From contig JAISCA010000066.1 of assembly GCA_031265875.1 (NCBI GenBank), positions 82,391 through 146,390 on the forward strand: a DNA stretch of 64,000 nucleotides, given 5' to 3'. Under the pieces are notes generated by a model that saw nothing but the letters and a program-made list of their open reading frames with translations, was not told the DNA's origin and searched no databases. Source of the stretch: Propionibacteriaceae bacterium. GTDB taxonomy: Bacteria > Actinomycetota > Actinomycetes > Propionibacteriales > Propionibacteriaceae. Of this stretch, positions 8,283 through 16,384 are shown piece by piece; within the stretch, counting starts at the first letter, position 1; every line of letters begins with the position of its first letter. The position numbers and the translations under genes are program-made.

Positions 8283-9137
8283 ATGACCACTATCTTGTCC
8301 ATCCAATCCTCGGTCGCCTACGGCCACGTCGGTAACTCGGCCGCCGCCTTCGCCCTCATGCGGATGGGGGTCGAGACCTACCCAGTCTTGACCGTGCACT
8401 ATTCCAACACCACGGCCTACCAGTCCTGGCGGGGCCCGGCTTTGAAGGCCGGCGAAGTGGCCGACGTCATCCGTGGGGTGGATGAGCGGGGCGCTTTGAC
8501 GGGGGTCGACGCCGTCTTGACCGGCTATCAAGGGACGGAGGAGATGGGTCAGACCATCCTGGACGCCGTGGCCTTGGTCAAGCGGCGCAATCCGGCGGCG
8601 GTCTACTGCTGCGATCCGGTCATGGGCGATGTCGGCCGGGGCTTCTACGTCGCCAGCGGCATCCCTGACTTCTTGCGCCAGCGGGTCGTGCCCGAGGCCG
8701 ACATCGTGACCCCGAACCAATTCGAGCTGGATTTCTTGACCGACCGCCAGACCCGGACCATGGCCGATCTGCTGGCCGCCGCCGATCAGTTGATCGACCT
8801 CGGCCCGAAGACCGTCTTAGTCACCAGCGCCATCACCGAGGACGGGGACTTGGACACCATCAAGATGGTGGCGGTGCGGGCCGACCAGGCTTGGCAGGTC
8901 ACGACGCCCAAGCTGGAGCGGGCCTTCACTGGTTCGGGCGATGTCACGGCGGCCGTCTTCTTGGCCAACCTGTTGCGTGACGGCGATCTGGGCCAGGCTT
9001 TGGCTCAGACCGCGGCCGTGGTCTATTCCGTCCTAGCCGCCACCGCCGCTTCCGGTCAGCGCGAGTTGCGCCTGGTTCAGGCCCAGGACGAGATCGTCAG
9101 TCCCAGCCACCGCTTCGAGGCCGTCCGTCTACGTTGA
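8283..9137 (+). CDS. pdxY: Pyridoxal kinase
   Basis: 284 residues from the ATG at 8283. Ribokinase-fold vitamin B6 kinase: it opens with ILSIQSSVAYGHVGNSAA, then GYQGTEEM, CDPVMGDVGRGFYV, the DIVTPNQFELDFLT strand and the anion-hole/catalytic region FTGSGDVTAAVFLANLL. It phosphorylates pyridoxal to supply PLP. The catalytic Asp is in GSGDVT. No clear ribosome site; a TATTAC-like -10 a few bases upstream suggests a leaderless or very short-leader transcript. The track would allow a GTG three codons earlier. Confidence 0.9.
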   Translation: MTTILSIQSSVAYGHVGNSAAAFALMRMGVETYPVLTVHYSNTTAYQSWRGPALKAGEVADVIRGVDERGALTGVDAVLTGYQGTEEMGQTILDAVALVKRRNPAAVYCCDPVMGDVGRGFYVASGIPDFLRQRVVPEADIVTPNQFELDFLTDRQTRTMADLLAAADQLIDLGPKTVLVTSAITEDGDLDTIKMVAVRADQAWQVTTPKLERAFTGSGDVTAAVFLANLLRDGDLGQALAQTAAVVYSVLAATAASGQRELRLVQAQDEIVSPSHRFEAVRLR

Positions 9138-9144
9138 GCCGTCG

Positions 9145-9168
9145 GCCGGGCCCTCTCCGAGGGCCGGC
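9145..9168. terminator. Bidirectional hairpin between convergent genes
   Basis: GCCGGGCCCTC and GAGGGCCGGC pair around TCC, between the end of pdxY and the end of the MurA-like gene. No strong T-run follows, as is usual in this GC-rich genome. Confidence 0.4.
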
Positions 9169-9200
9169 GGGGGGAGTCCGCCGGTGGCGGTCGAGCGCGC

Positions 9201-10724
9201 TCAGCCGCGCGAGTAGTCGATCATGGCTCCTAAACCGGCCAGGCGTTCGGGCAGGTCCTCGTAACCTCGGTTGATGACGTAGGTGTCGCGCAGGGTGGTC
9301 CGGCCGCGGGCGGCCAGGGCGGCCAGCAACAGGCACATGGCCGGTCTCAGGGCGGGCGGGCAGACGATCTCGCGGGCTCCGCGCCACTTGGCCGGACCGG
9401 TCACCATCAGACGGTGGGGGTCGAGCAATCTGACGTCGGCCCCGAGCTTGTTCAGCTCCAGCAGGTGGATGGCGCGGTTGTCGTAGACCCAATCGAAGAT
9501 GGTGGTGGTGCCGTCGGCCATGCAGGCGATGACGGCGAAGAAGGGTAAATTGTCGATGTTGAGGCCGGGGAAGGGCATGGGGTGGATTTTGTCCGCCGGC
9601 GGTCTCAGCTCGCTCGGGCGCACCGTCAGATCGACCAGCCGGGTCAAACCGTTGTGGGAGACGTATTCCTCGGTCAGGCCGAAGTCCAGGCCCATCGCCT
9701 CCAGGATGGCCAATTCGATCTCCAAGAACTCGATCGGGGCCCGCCGGATGGTCAACTCGGATTCGGTCACGATGGCGGCGGCCAGGAAGCTCATGGCCTC
9801 GATCGGGTCCTCGGCGATGTCGTATTCGACGTCGCGGTCGATCTCGACTTGGCCGGTCACACGCAAGGTGGTGGTGCCGACCCCCTCGATCGAGACGCCC
9901 AACTTGATCAGATAGGCGCACAGGTCCTGGACCATGTAGTTGGGGCTGGCGTTGCGGATGACGGTGACCCCGGCGGTCCGGGCGGCCGCCATCAGGGCGT
10001 TCTCGGTCACGGTGTCGCCCCGCTCGACCAAGGCGAAGTGGCGCTGGGAGTCGGCGGGGGCTGAGACCTGGCAGTGGTAGAGGCCGTCGGAGGCGTCGAC
10101 CGACAGTCCCAGGTGGCGCAGGGCCTGCAGGTGGGGTTCGATGGTGCGGGTGCCGAGGTCGCAACCGCCGGGGTAGGGCAGGTCGAAGGCGCTCTGGTGG
10201 TGCAGCAGCGGTCCGAGGAAGAGCAGGATCGAACGGGTGCGCCGGGCCGCCTCCACGTCGATGGCGGTCAGATCGAGTCGGTCCGGTGGAATCAGGGTCA
10301 GATTGGTGTGGTCGTCGCTCCAGCGGCACTCCACTCCGATCGAGACCAGGACCTCTTCCAAGCGGTTGACCTCTTCAATGCGGGCGATGCCGCGCAGGGT
10401 GGTGCGGCCTTTGTTGAGCAGGCTGGCGCAGAGCAGGGTGACGGCGGCGTTCTTGCTCGACCGGGTCTCGATCTGGCCCCGCAGGTGTCGCCCGCCGTCG
10501 ATCACGAAGTTGAGCTGGCCGGAGCCGGCGCTGATCAAGGGCGAGGCCAGGGCGTCGGCCACCCGGTTGATCATCTCCAAGGACAGGTTCTGGTGCCCAG
10601 CCTCGATCCGGCCGATGGCGGACTGGCTGGTGCCGAGACGGCGGGCCAGTTGGCTCTGGGTCAGGCCGCGCTGTTTGCGGGCGTCCCTGATCAAGGCGCC
10701 GAGGCTTTGCGGAGACATCATCAC
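9201..10724 (-). CDS. MurA-like enolpyruvyl transferase fused to an XRE-type HTH
   Basis: About 507 residues. Residues about 5-60 form an XRE helix-turn-helix (RKQRGLTQSQLARRLGTSQ, then IGRIEAGHQNLS). The rest is an EPSP/MurA fold: SSKNAAV (the Lys-Asn pair binding PEP), YPGGCDLGTRTIEPH with the loop cysteine that MurA uses, and FPGLNID, where MurA usually has GFPTD but the catalytic Asp is kept. MurA transfers enolpyruvate to UDP-GlcNAc for peptidoglycan. The loop changes mean substrate is inferred only. It may be a regulator sensing a wall precursor, an enzyme, or both. TTG, GTG and two ATG starts cluster at 10716-10730; I chose the GTG at 10724 from the promoter position. A dyad operator sits in the promoter. 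Confidence 0.8.
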   Translation of the reverse strand: MMMSPQSLGALIRDARKQRGLTQSQLARRLGTSQSAIGRIEAGHQNLSLEMINRVADALASPLISAGSGQLNFVIDGGRHLRGQIETRSSKNAAVTLLCASLLNKGRTTLRGIARIEEVNRLEEVLVSIGVECRWSDDHTNLTLIPPDRLDLTAIDVEAARRTRSILLFLGPLLHHQSAFDLPYPGGCDLGTRTIEPHLQALRHLGLSVDASDGLYHCQVSAPADSQRHFALVERGDTVTENALMAAARTAGVTVIRNASPNYMVQDLCAYLIKLGVSIEGVGTTTLRVTGQVEIDRDVEYDIAEDPIEAMSFLAAAIVTESELTIRRAPIEFLEIELAILEAMGLDFGLTEEYVSHNGLTRLVDLTVRPSELRPPADKIHPMPFPGLNIDNLPFFAVIACMADGTTTIFDWVYDNRAIHLLELNKLGADVRLLDPHRLMVTGPAKWRGAREIVCPPALRPAMCLLLAALAARGRTTLRDTYVINRGYEDLPERLAGLGAMIDYSRG

Positions 10725-10731
10725 GGCCAAC

Positions 10732-10759
10732 AGAGTATCTCATGTATGAGATAAGACAA
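10732..10759 (-). promoter_or_regulatory. Promoter with dyad operator for HTH-MurA gene
   Basis: On the minus strand TTGTCT (10759-10754) and TACTCT (10737-10732) are 16 bases apart, and the spacer is filled by a perfect dyad, TATCTCAT-AC-ATGAGATA (10753-10736). The -10 ends about seven bases before GTG 10724, implying a leaderless message. An operator wedged between -35 and -10 is the classic site for an XRE repressor, and the gene it controls carries such a domain. Confidence 0.65.
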
Positions 10760-10800
10760 GTTGAAAGGCCGTCGCCGGGAGTGGGATCCCCGTAGGATCG

Positions 10801-10880
10801 ATAGACACGATTGAAGGGGAACGTCAAGCGCTCGCGCATGTGAGTGAGCCGATTGAAGTGTTGAGACTCGCAGAGTCGAT
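10801..10880 (+). repeat. Copy A of dispersed 78-base repeat
   Basis: Begins ATAGACACGATTGAAGGGGA and ends with GAGACTCGCAGAGTCGATAG. It aligns with the reverse complement of 37168-37244 over about 78 bases at roughly 85% identity. Within it TTGAAG and TCGATA are 17 bases apart, a possible promoter for lpd, whose ATG is at 10893. Confidence 0.7.
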
Positions 10881-10892
10881 AGAGTTCCAGTC

Positions 10893-12293
10893 ATGACTGT
10901 GGACTTCGACGTGGTCGTGCTAGGCGCTGGCCCGGGTGGGTACGTGGCGGCGATCCGGGCGGCTCAGCTTGGGCTCAAAACGGCCATCGTGGAGGAGCGC
11001 TGGTGGGGCGGCGTTTGCCTCAACCTGGGCTGCGTCCCGACCAAGTCTCTGCTGCGCAACGCCGAATTGGTGCGCACCTTGACCACTCAAGGCCAGGCTC
11101 TCGGCGTCACCGGTCAGTTCAGCTTCGATTACGGCAAGGCCTTCAGCCGCAGCCGGGCCGTCTCTGAGCGCATGGTCAAGGGGGTCCACTTCTTGATGCG
11201 CAAGAACCGGGTGACCGAGCTGTCGGGGCGGGGCGAATTCGGGGAGGCCGGCTCTTTGATCGTCTCCTCCTCGGATGGGCCGGCCCAGACCATCCGCTTC
11301 GAGAACTGCGTCATCGCCACCGGCGCTAGGCCCAAGGGTTTGCCTGACGTCGAGCCGGGGCCCCGGGTGGTGACCTACGCCGAGCAGATCATGGCGGAGG
11401 AATTGCCTGGTTCGATCGTCATCTGCGGGGCCGGGCCGATCGGCGTCGAGTTCGCCTACGTCTTGGCCAGCTACGGCGTCGAGGTCACCCTGGTGGAATA
11501 CCTTGACCGGGTCTTGCCGGGGGAGGACCGCGAGGTCTCGGCCGAGTTGACCAAGGCCTACCGCCGGCTCGGCGTCAAGGTCATGACCGGACGGGTGGTC
11601 GAGTCGATCAGCCAGGACCGAGATCTGGCCCGGGTCACGATCCGGCCGGTGGCCGGCGGCGAGCCGGTCGAGTTGGCGGCCGAGCGGGTTCTGCTCAGCC
11701 TCGGCTTCACGCCTCGGACCGAGGGCTACGGCCTGGAGCGGACCGGCGTCGAGCTGACCGAGCGGGGGGCCATCGCGGTGGACGACCGGATGCGCACCTC
11801 GGTGGCGGGGTTGTACGCCGTCGGCGACGTCACCGGCCAACTGATGCTGGCCCATGTGGCCGAGGCCCAGGCCCAGGTGGCGGTCGAGACTATGGCCGGC
11901 CGGGGGACCTTCCCGGTTGACTACACCATGTCTCCTAGGGCGACCTATTGCCAACCCCAGGTGGCCTCCTTCGGCCTGACCGAGCAGCGGGCCCGGGACT
12001 TGGGCCACGCCGTCAAAGTGTCGAAGTTCCCCTTCGCCGCCAACGGCAAGGCTTGGGCTTTGGGGGAGGCGACCGGTTTCGTCAAGATCGTGGCCGACGC
12101 CCGCCACGGCGAGATCCTGGGCGCCCACATGGTCGGCCCCGACGTCTCCGAGCTCCTGCCGGAGCTGACCCTGGCTCAGATGTGGGATCTGACGGCCGAG
12201 GAGGTCGGCCGCAACATCCACGCCCACCCCTCCCTGAGCGAAGCCATCAAGGAGGCGGCCGAAGGCGTCACCGGCCCCATGGTCAACTTCTGA
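10893..12293 (+). CDS. lpd: Dihydrolipoyl dehydrogenase
   Basis: 466 residues, the normal length. FAD-binding GAGPGGYVAAIRAAQLG at the N-terminus, redox-active disulfide in GGVCLNLGCVPTKS (Cys about 41 and 46), NAD-binding CGAGPIGVEFAYVLASYG, the second FAD motif GLYAVGDVTG, and the C-terminal HAHPSLSEAIKEA with the catalytic His-Glu pair. It reoxidises dihydrolipoamide in the 2-oxoacid dehydrogenase complexes or the glycine cleavage system. It stands alone here. The last 113 bases of the gene are found again, mutated, at 16190-16301, beyond an inserted-looking cassette. Confidence 0.95.
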   Translation: MTVDFDVVVLGAGPGGYVAAIRAAQLGLKTAIVEERWWGGVCLNLGCVPTKSLLRNAELVRTLTTQGQALGVTGQFSFDYGKAFSRSRAVSERMVKGVHFLMRKNRVTELSGRGEFGEAGSLIVSSSDGPAQTIRFENCVIATGARPKGLPDVEPGPRVVTYAEQIMAEELPGSIVICGAGPIGVEFAYVLASYGVEVTLVEYLDRVLPGEDREVSAELTKAYRRLGVKVMTGRVVESISQDRDLARVTIRPVAGGEPVELAAERVLLSLGFTPRTEGYGLERTGVELTERGAIAVDDRMRTSVAGLYAVGDVTGQLMLAHVAEAQAQVAVETMAGRGTFPVDYTMSPRATYCQPQVASFGLTEQRARDLGHAVKVSKFPFAANGKAWALGEATGFVKIVADARHGEILGAHMVGPDVSELLPELTLAQMWDLTAEEVGRNIHAHPSLSEAIKEAAEGVTGPMVNF

Positions 12294-12372
12294 CCCGGTC
12301 CGGTCCACGATCCGCCGCTTCAGGCAGCCATCACTAAACATTCACGAAATTCTCATATAAGAGTATGATTTA

Positions 12373-12400
12373 TTGACTTAGACATCAATGTCTATGGTAT
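12373..12400 (+). promoter_or_regulatory. Promoter with dyad operator, first transporter cassette
   Basis: TTGACT (12373-12378) and TGGTAT (12395-12400) are 16 bases apart and the whole spacer is a dyad, TAGACAT-CA-ATGTCTA (12379-12394). The region is AT-rich compared with the genes on both sides. The layout, two short arms with a two-base centre between -35 and -10, is the same as in the HTH-MurA promoter, though the arm sequence differs. Confidence 0.55.
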
Positions 12401-12426
12401 TTTCTCTCCAGGAGAGACCTCTCCCT

Positions 12427-12454
12427 GTGGATGACAGAGTGCACACTCATCCAC
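12427..12454 (+). promoter_or_regulatory. Leader hairpin, first cassette
   Basis: GTGGATGA and TCATCCAC form 8-base arms around a 12-base loop containing GAGTG. It matches the stronger hairpin at 16385-16419 ahead of the second cassette, with one compensating pair change (G-C here, A-T there). It lies about 50 bases upstream of the lipoprotein gene. Confidence 0.55.
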
Positions 12455-12505
12455 TTCCACCCCTGGCGTTAGCGCTGGAAAAATTAGAATTGTGCGGTTA
12501 TCCCT

Positions 12506-13429
12506 ATGGTGAGAGATGAAGTGTCGCTGGGAGGTCTGAGCACGGCTGCGTCCCGTACGGCTGGGCTTCTTCTAGCGGTGTTGGTCTTCTCATCATGCTC
12601 GGCGCCCATCGATGGTGAGGGTGGGTCACCGTCGAATTATCCTCGAACGCGAACCGGGGACACCTACCATGCCGCTCCGGACGGCGGAGCCCTGCTGGAC
12701 TGGAAATCGGCCACGATCACCCTGCCCATCGATCGCTATGGCATGTCCTTGTCGGAGATGCTGATGGTCGAAGCGGCCGGTGGATTGGAGTTCGCTCGTT
12801 GTGTCTGGCAGACGGACGATTATCCGCCGGCCGCAGTCGAGGAGGCGGTGCGTTACATCGGCAGCACGCCGATGGCGAACCATTGGAGGTACGGCAGCTG
12901 GGACGCCGACTATATGGCACGGCATGGCTACGAAGGTGTATTGGACGATCCGCTAATGCTGCTGGTTGGTCAGTCGCGGGAACAGAATCAAGTCTGCTTG
13001 GAGCGGATGAGAGGGATGGGGTTGGCACTTCTTAGCTCTGAGCATATCGGTGATTCGAGTGGGGCTCCTCTTGGTCGGGGCTCCTGGCAGAGCTATGAAC
13101 AAACTATGGCCGATCCAGCCTTCTTGTCCCTGCTGGAGCGTTGGCGGAATTGCGTGGGTCAAGCTGGTTATGCGATTGAGACTGATTCCCCCGCGAACGC
13201 CGTCAAGAAGGATCATGCCTGGTCGGAGGAGCAGATGCTCCGAGCGAATTTGGTGGAGGCTGAATGCGCCGATTCGATGGGTTACACACAGCAAGTAGCG
13301 GACATTGAGGCGGCCTATCAACTGGAGTACATACGCCAGCATGAGGCCGAACTGGTGCGGGCCAAGCAAGAGGCGGACGAGCGGCTGGCGACGGCGACTC
13401 GCATCCTGCGGGAGGCGGGTGTGGCGTGA
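12506..13429 (+). CDS. Putative lipoprotein of the first transporter cassette
   Basis: 307 residues. A lipoprotein-type signal ends at VFSSC (about residue 31). The mature part is mostly helical with spaced cysteines in FARCVW, QVCLERM, WRNCVGQAGY and EAECADSMGY, and ends in a charged helix (YIRQHEAELVRAKQEADERL). It shares this pattern and the C-terminal helix with the product at 16827-17678. I do not recognise a named family. It is translated just ahead of, and overlapping by four bases, the HlyD-like adaptor gene, so it probably works outside the membrane with that transporter, perhaps as an immunity or accessory protein. Confidence 0.6.
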   Translation: MVRDEVSLGGLSTAASRTAGLLLAVLVFSSCSAPIDGEGGSPSNYPRTRTGDTYHAAPDGGALLDWKSATITLPIDRYGMSLSEMLMVEAAGGLEFARCVWQTDDYPPAAVEEAVRYIGSTPMANHWRYGSWDADYMARHGYEGVLDDPLMLLVGQSREQNQVCLERMRGMGLALLSSEHIGDSSGAPLGRGSWQSYEQTMADPAFLSLLERWRNCVGQAGYAIETDSPANAVKKDHAWSEEQMLRANLVEAECADSMGYTQQVADIEAAYQLEYIRQHEAELVRAKQEADERLATATRILREAGVA

Positions 13430-14538
13430 GTCCCCGCCGCTGGGGCCGTCGGGTGGGGCTAGGGCTGGGCGTTGGATTCCTGCTGGGGGCTCTGGCCGGC
13501 GCCTTCGGCCTGGCCTGGCTGAATCCTCCGGTGGACACCGCGCCGATCGACAATGCGACTAGGCCCATTCTGGTGACCGCGCGGGTCGAGGAGCGGCCGG
13601 TGCGCGAACTCTACGTCCTGAGCGCCTCGATCACGGCTCCCACGTTGGAGCGGCTCCGGCCGACCAGCCTAGGTGATGTGGCGCGTCAGGTGGTGTCCGG
13701 GAAAGTGCCTGCCGTCGGTGATGTGATTCATTATGGCGATGTGGTGGGCGAGGTGTCCGGGCGACCGATTTTCGCAGTGCCTGGATCTTTGCCGCTGTAT
13801 CGGGATCTGCGTCAGGGAGACTCTGGTTCTGATGTAGTGATATTGCAAACCTTGCTGACCGATCTTGGGTTGTACTCGGGCGCGCTGGATGGTCTTTTGG
13901 GACGATCTGCGATGAATGCTGTCGCCAAGTTGTACACCAGGGCGGGGTACGCTCCCCCTGATCCGGTCGGATTCTTGATGCGGAACACCGCGCCTGTGTC
14001 GGCCAGCGGGTTGCCGGTGGCCAGCGCTGCCGCAGTGGGGACTGAGCTATCGTCCGATCAACCGTTGGCCACAGTGGTCGCTTCAGCGGCCGTGATCACG
14101 GCTCGGGTCGACTTGCTGCAAGCGCGGGCCTTCACTGTGGGGACTGTGGTCGAGGTCCGGATCGGGTCAGGCGCGGCGGTGGAGAGCGGGGTGCTGACGG
14201 TGGGGAACTTCCAGGAGTCTTCATCGCACTTGCCGCCTGGGTACGACGTGACCGTCGCCCTGCCCAGCGGAGTCGATCCTGAAGCGGTCAAGCGAGAGCC
14301 AGTGCTTGTGTCGGAGACGGTGGAGATTCCCACCGGCTTGGCGGTGCCATTGACGGCGATCCGACGTGACTCCAGTGGGGGAACGTACGTGCTGTTACGA
14401 TCCGCATCGAGTCAGGCGTCGGCATCGCCCCCGTCGCAGGCGCCAGTGACGGTGGTGGGCCAGTCGTCGGGGTACGCGGTGATCCAGGACAACCCGGACT
14501 TGCCGCCAGGCGCCGAAGTCGTGGTCTCTGGAGGCTGA
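13426..14538 (+). CDS. HlyD-like adaptor with peptidoglycan-binding domain
   Basis: 370 residues from a GTG overlapping the previous stop. One N-terminal membrane span (about 10-30), a barrel-sandwich-like part with VGDVIHYGDVVGEVSGRPIFAV, an inserted PG_binding_1 domain at about 125-170 (LRQGDSGSDVVILQTLLTDLG then GLLGRSAMNAV), and a C-terminal beta segment. This is the MacA-like partner of MacB-type ABC systems in Gram-positives. Its peptidoglycan-binding insert would tether the channel to the wall. The matching adaptor of the second cassette (17697-18833) has the same order of domains. Confidence 0.8.
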   Translation: MSPRRWGRRVGLGLGVGFLLGALAGAFGLAWLNPPVDTAPIDNATRPILVTARVEERPVRELYVLSASITAPTLERLRPTSLGDVARQVVSGKVPAVGDVIHYGDVVGEVSGRPIFAVPGSLPLYRDLRQGDSGSDVVILQTLLTDLGLYSGALDGLLGRSAMNAVAKLYTRAGYAPPDPVGFLMRNTAPVSASGLPVASAAAVGTELSSDQPLATVVASAAVITARVDLLQARAFTVGTVVEVRIGSGAAVESGVLTVGNFQESSSHLPPGYDVTVALPSGVDPEAVKREPVLVSETVEIPTGLAVPLTAIRRDSSGGTYVLLRSASSQASASPPSQAPVTVVGQSSGYAVIQDNPDLPPGAEVVVSGG

Positions 14539-14539
14539 G

Positions 14540-15292
14540 GTGGCCGATCTGATCCGTTTGGTGGGGGTCGGCAAGACGATTCCTAGGTCTTCGGGGCTGG
14601 CCCTGCGCGACGCCACCTGTGCCATCGCGCGGGGGGAGTTCGTGTCTATCATTGGGCCCTCAGGCTCCGGAAAGACGACACTACTATCGATTCTGGGATT
14701 GCTGGACCGACCGAGCACGGGGGCCCACACCTTCGATGGTGTCGATGTGGTTGACCTGGGCGAGCGGGAGCGAAACCGGTTTCGTGGACATCGGATTGGG
14801 TTCGTTTTCCAGAATTCGTACATCATCGCTGAGGAGTCGGTCGAACGTAATGTCGGACTGGGGTTGAGGACACGAGGAGTCTCGTGGAGCCAGCGGAAAG
14901 AATTGATCGAAGCCGCTTTGGGCCAAGTCGATCTAGCTGGCGACATGGGGAAGAGAGCTGGCGATCTGTCCGGGGGAGAGAAGCAGCGGGTGGCGGTGGC
15001 CCGGGCTTTGGTGACTAGCCCTGAAGTGATCCTGGCCGACGAGCCCACGGGGGCTCTTGATTCGGAGTCGACCCTGAATTTGATCGACCTTCTGCGGAGG
15101 ATCAACGACCAGGGTACGACTGTGATCGTTGTCACACATGATCCCTTGGTAGCGGGCGCCGCGCACCGGACCATCCGGATCGAGGACGGGATTGTGGACG
15201 GGGGATGGCTGGCCGGAGGTGGTGGGCCTCCCTGGACGAGCGGGCTCGCACGGTCAGTCGACTCGAAGGGGTTCGCCACGCCGTGCCTCTGA
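14540..15292 (+). CDS. ABC transporter ATPase (MacB/LolD type), altered C-terminus
   Basis: Full nucleotide-binding domain: Walker A GPSGSGKTTLLS, Q-loop FVFQNSYI, signature LSGGEKQRVAVARAL, Walker B VILADEPTGALD and switch His in VVTHD. Such ATPases pair with FtsX-fold permeases. The family ends at about residue 222; the last 28 residues here are Gly/Trp-rich and correspond to an out-of-frame read into the permease, because a deletion has joined the two genes. The ATPase may still be functional but its permease is not. Starts at GTG two bases after the adaptor stop. Confidence 0.8.
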   Translation: MADLIRLVGVGKTIPRSSGLALRDATCAIARGEFVSIIGPSGSGKTTLLSILGLLDRPSTGAHTFDGVDVVDLGERERNRFRGHRIGFVFQNSYIIAEESVERNVGLGLRTRGVSWSQRKELIEAALGQVDLAGDMGKRAGDLSGGEKQRVAVARALVTSPEVILADEPTGALDSESTLNLIDLLRRINDQGTTVIVVTHDPLVAGAAHRTIRIEDGIVDGGWLAGGGGPPWTSGLARSVDSKGFATPCL

Positions 15293-16172
15293 AGACGTTC
15301 ACCGTTGTGTCGAATCAGGTCCGGCGGCTGCGTGGTCTGGGTGAGAAGTTCACGGGACGTATCACCATGACAGATGAGCGGTTCATGGTCGCGCAGTCCA
15401 TGGTGGCAGACAGCGGCTCGGTCGAACTGTTGTCAAATCCATGGGGCGGCGCTGTGGTCGTGCTCGGAGCGAAAGCGGCCGAGGCTCTAGGCGTGTCCGC
15501 TGTCGAACCGGGAGTCTGCCTGTGGGTCAACGACCGCCCCGTGGATGTGGCGGCGGTTCTGGTTCCTATCGGGATGTGTCGCTCGACAATGCTCTCTACT
15601 TCTCGTCCGGGTCAGAGGTCGTGTTGGTCGATCCGCTGGATCGGCTAGTGGTGGCGCATACCGATCCTGGTTACGCCGAACCCCTGGCCCAAGCGATTCC
15701 GCTGGCGTTGGCCCCGGCCAGTCCCGGGCGGATCCAGACCTCGACGGTGGCCCAATTGGCTCAGCTCCAGCAGGGCATCAACGCGGACTTGGGTGCGCTG
15801 CTGAGACTCATCGGCTGGGTCAGCCTCGTCCTGTCGGCTCTGAGCGCTGGTACGACCATGTTCCTATCGGTTCAGCACCGTTCGGCTGAGATCGCCTTGC
15901 GCCGCTCAATGGGAGCCTCTCGCGGGTCGGTCTTCCGGCTCTTCTGCGTGGAGGGCCTTGGGATCGGCCTAACCGGCGGCGTCCTCGGCGCGGCGCTGGG
16001 GATCGGTTTGACCGCCGTCATCGCTTGGGCCAATCAGTGGCCCCTATGCCTGGGCCTTCAGGTAGTGTCCCTGGGCGTCGGCATGGGCTTGGTCGCTGGT
16101 GGGGGAGCGTCGATCATCCCCGCCGCCTACGCGTCCCGGCGCGACCCGGCCCAGATCCTTCGCACGGTCTAG
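15205..16172 (+). pseudogene. Broken MacB/FtsX-type permease of the first cassette
   Basis: Compared with the intact permease at 19508-20707, about the first 90 residues, including the first membrane span, are missing: similarity starts at SRLEGVRHAVPL, which aligns with ARLNGVQAGGV there. The reading frame then breaks near 15570, moving from DVAAVLVPIG in one frame to YRDVSLDNALYFSSG in another. The rest (INADLGALLRLIGWVSLVL, SAEIALRRSMGASRGSVF and three C-terminal spans) is a good FtsX C-terminal half. With no first span and a frameshift it should be inactive. Confidence 0.75.
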
Positions 16173-16189
16173 TCAGCCGCCCCGACTCG

Positions 16190-16301
16190 TGTGGCATCTG
16201 ACAGCCGAGAAGGTCGGTCGCAACATCAACGCCACCCCTCTCTGAGCGAAGCCATCAAGGAGGCGGCCGAAGGCGTCACCGGCCCTATGGTCAACTTCTG
16301 A
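16190..16301 (+). pseudogene. Duplicated 3' end of lpd
   Basis: 112 bases match the last 113 bases of lpd (12181-12293) with about ten changes and one missing base, which destroys the reading frame upstream of EAIKEAAEGVTGPMVNF. It contains no start. It sits right after the decayed first cassette, so the 3.9 kb between 12294 and 16189 is bounded by two direct copies of the lpd end. Confidence 0.85.
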
Positions 16302-16326
16302 ATGTGATAGCCGAAGACTTGCTTTT

Positions 16327-16366
16327 CAAGTGTGGCCAAAGCCCTGGCAAGTGTGGTACGTTACAG
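16327..16366 (+). promoter_or_regulatory. Twin 9-base direct repeats and promoter, second cassette
   Basis: CAAGTGTGG occurs at 16327-16335 and again at 16348-16356, 21 bases apart start to start (12-base spacer), so both face the same side of the helix. TTACAG at 16361-16366 may be the -10. Two 9-base direct repeats with a 12-base spacer just ahead of a weak -35 is the layout of LytTR-type activator sites at bacteriocin promoters. No such regulator is in the window. Confidence 0.5.
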
Positions 16367-16384
16367 TCAAGAGGTGATTTCTCT

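Noticed and set aside
8052..8720. N-terminal extension of the glycerophosphodiesterase frame
   Set aside because: The extension runs antisense to pdxY and shows no GDPD similarity; the ATG at 8051 fits the family.
10920..12341. 473-codon open frame opposite lpd
   Set aside because: It mirrors the lpd codon pattern, lacks a ribosome site and has Gly/Asp/His-rich composition typical of antisense frames in GC-rich DNA.
12294..16301. Composite transposon carrying the first cassette
   Set aside because: No transposase, no terminal inverted repeats; the direct flanks are gene fragments rather than insertion sequences.
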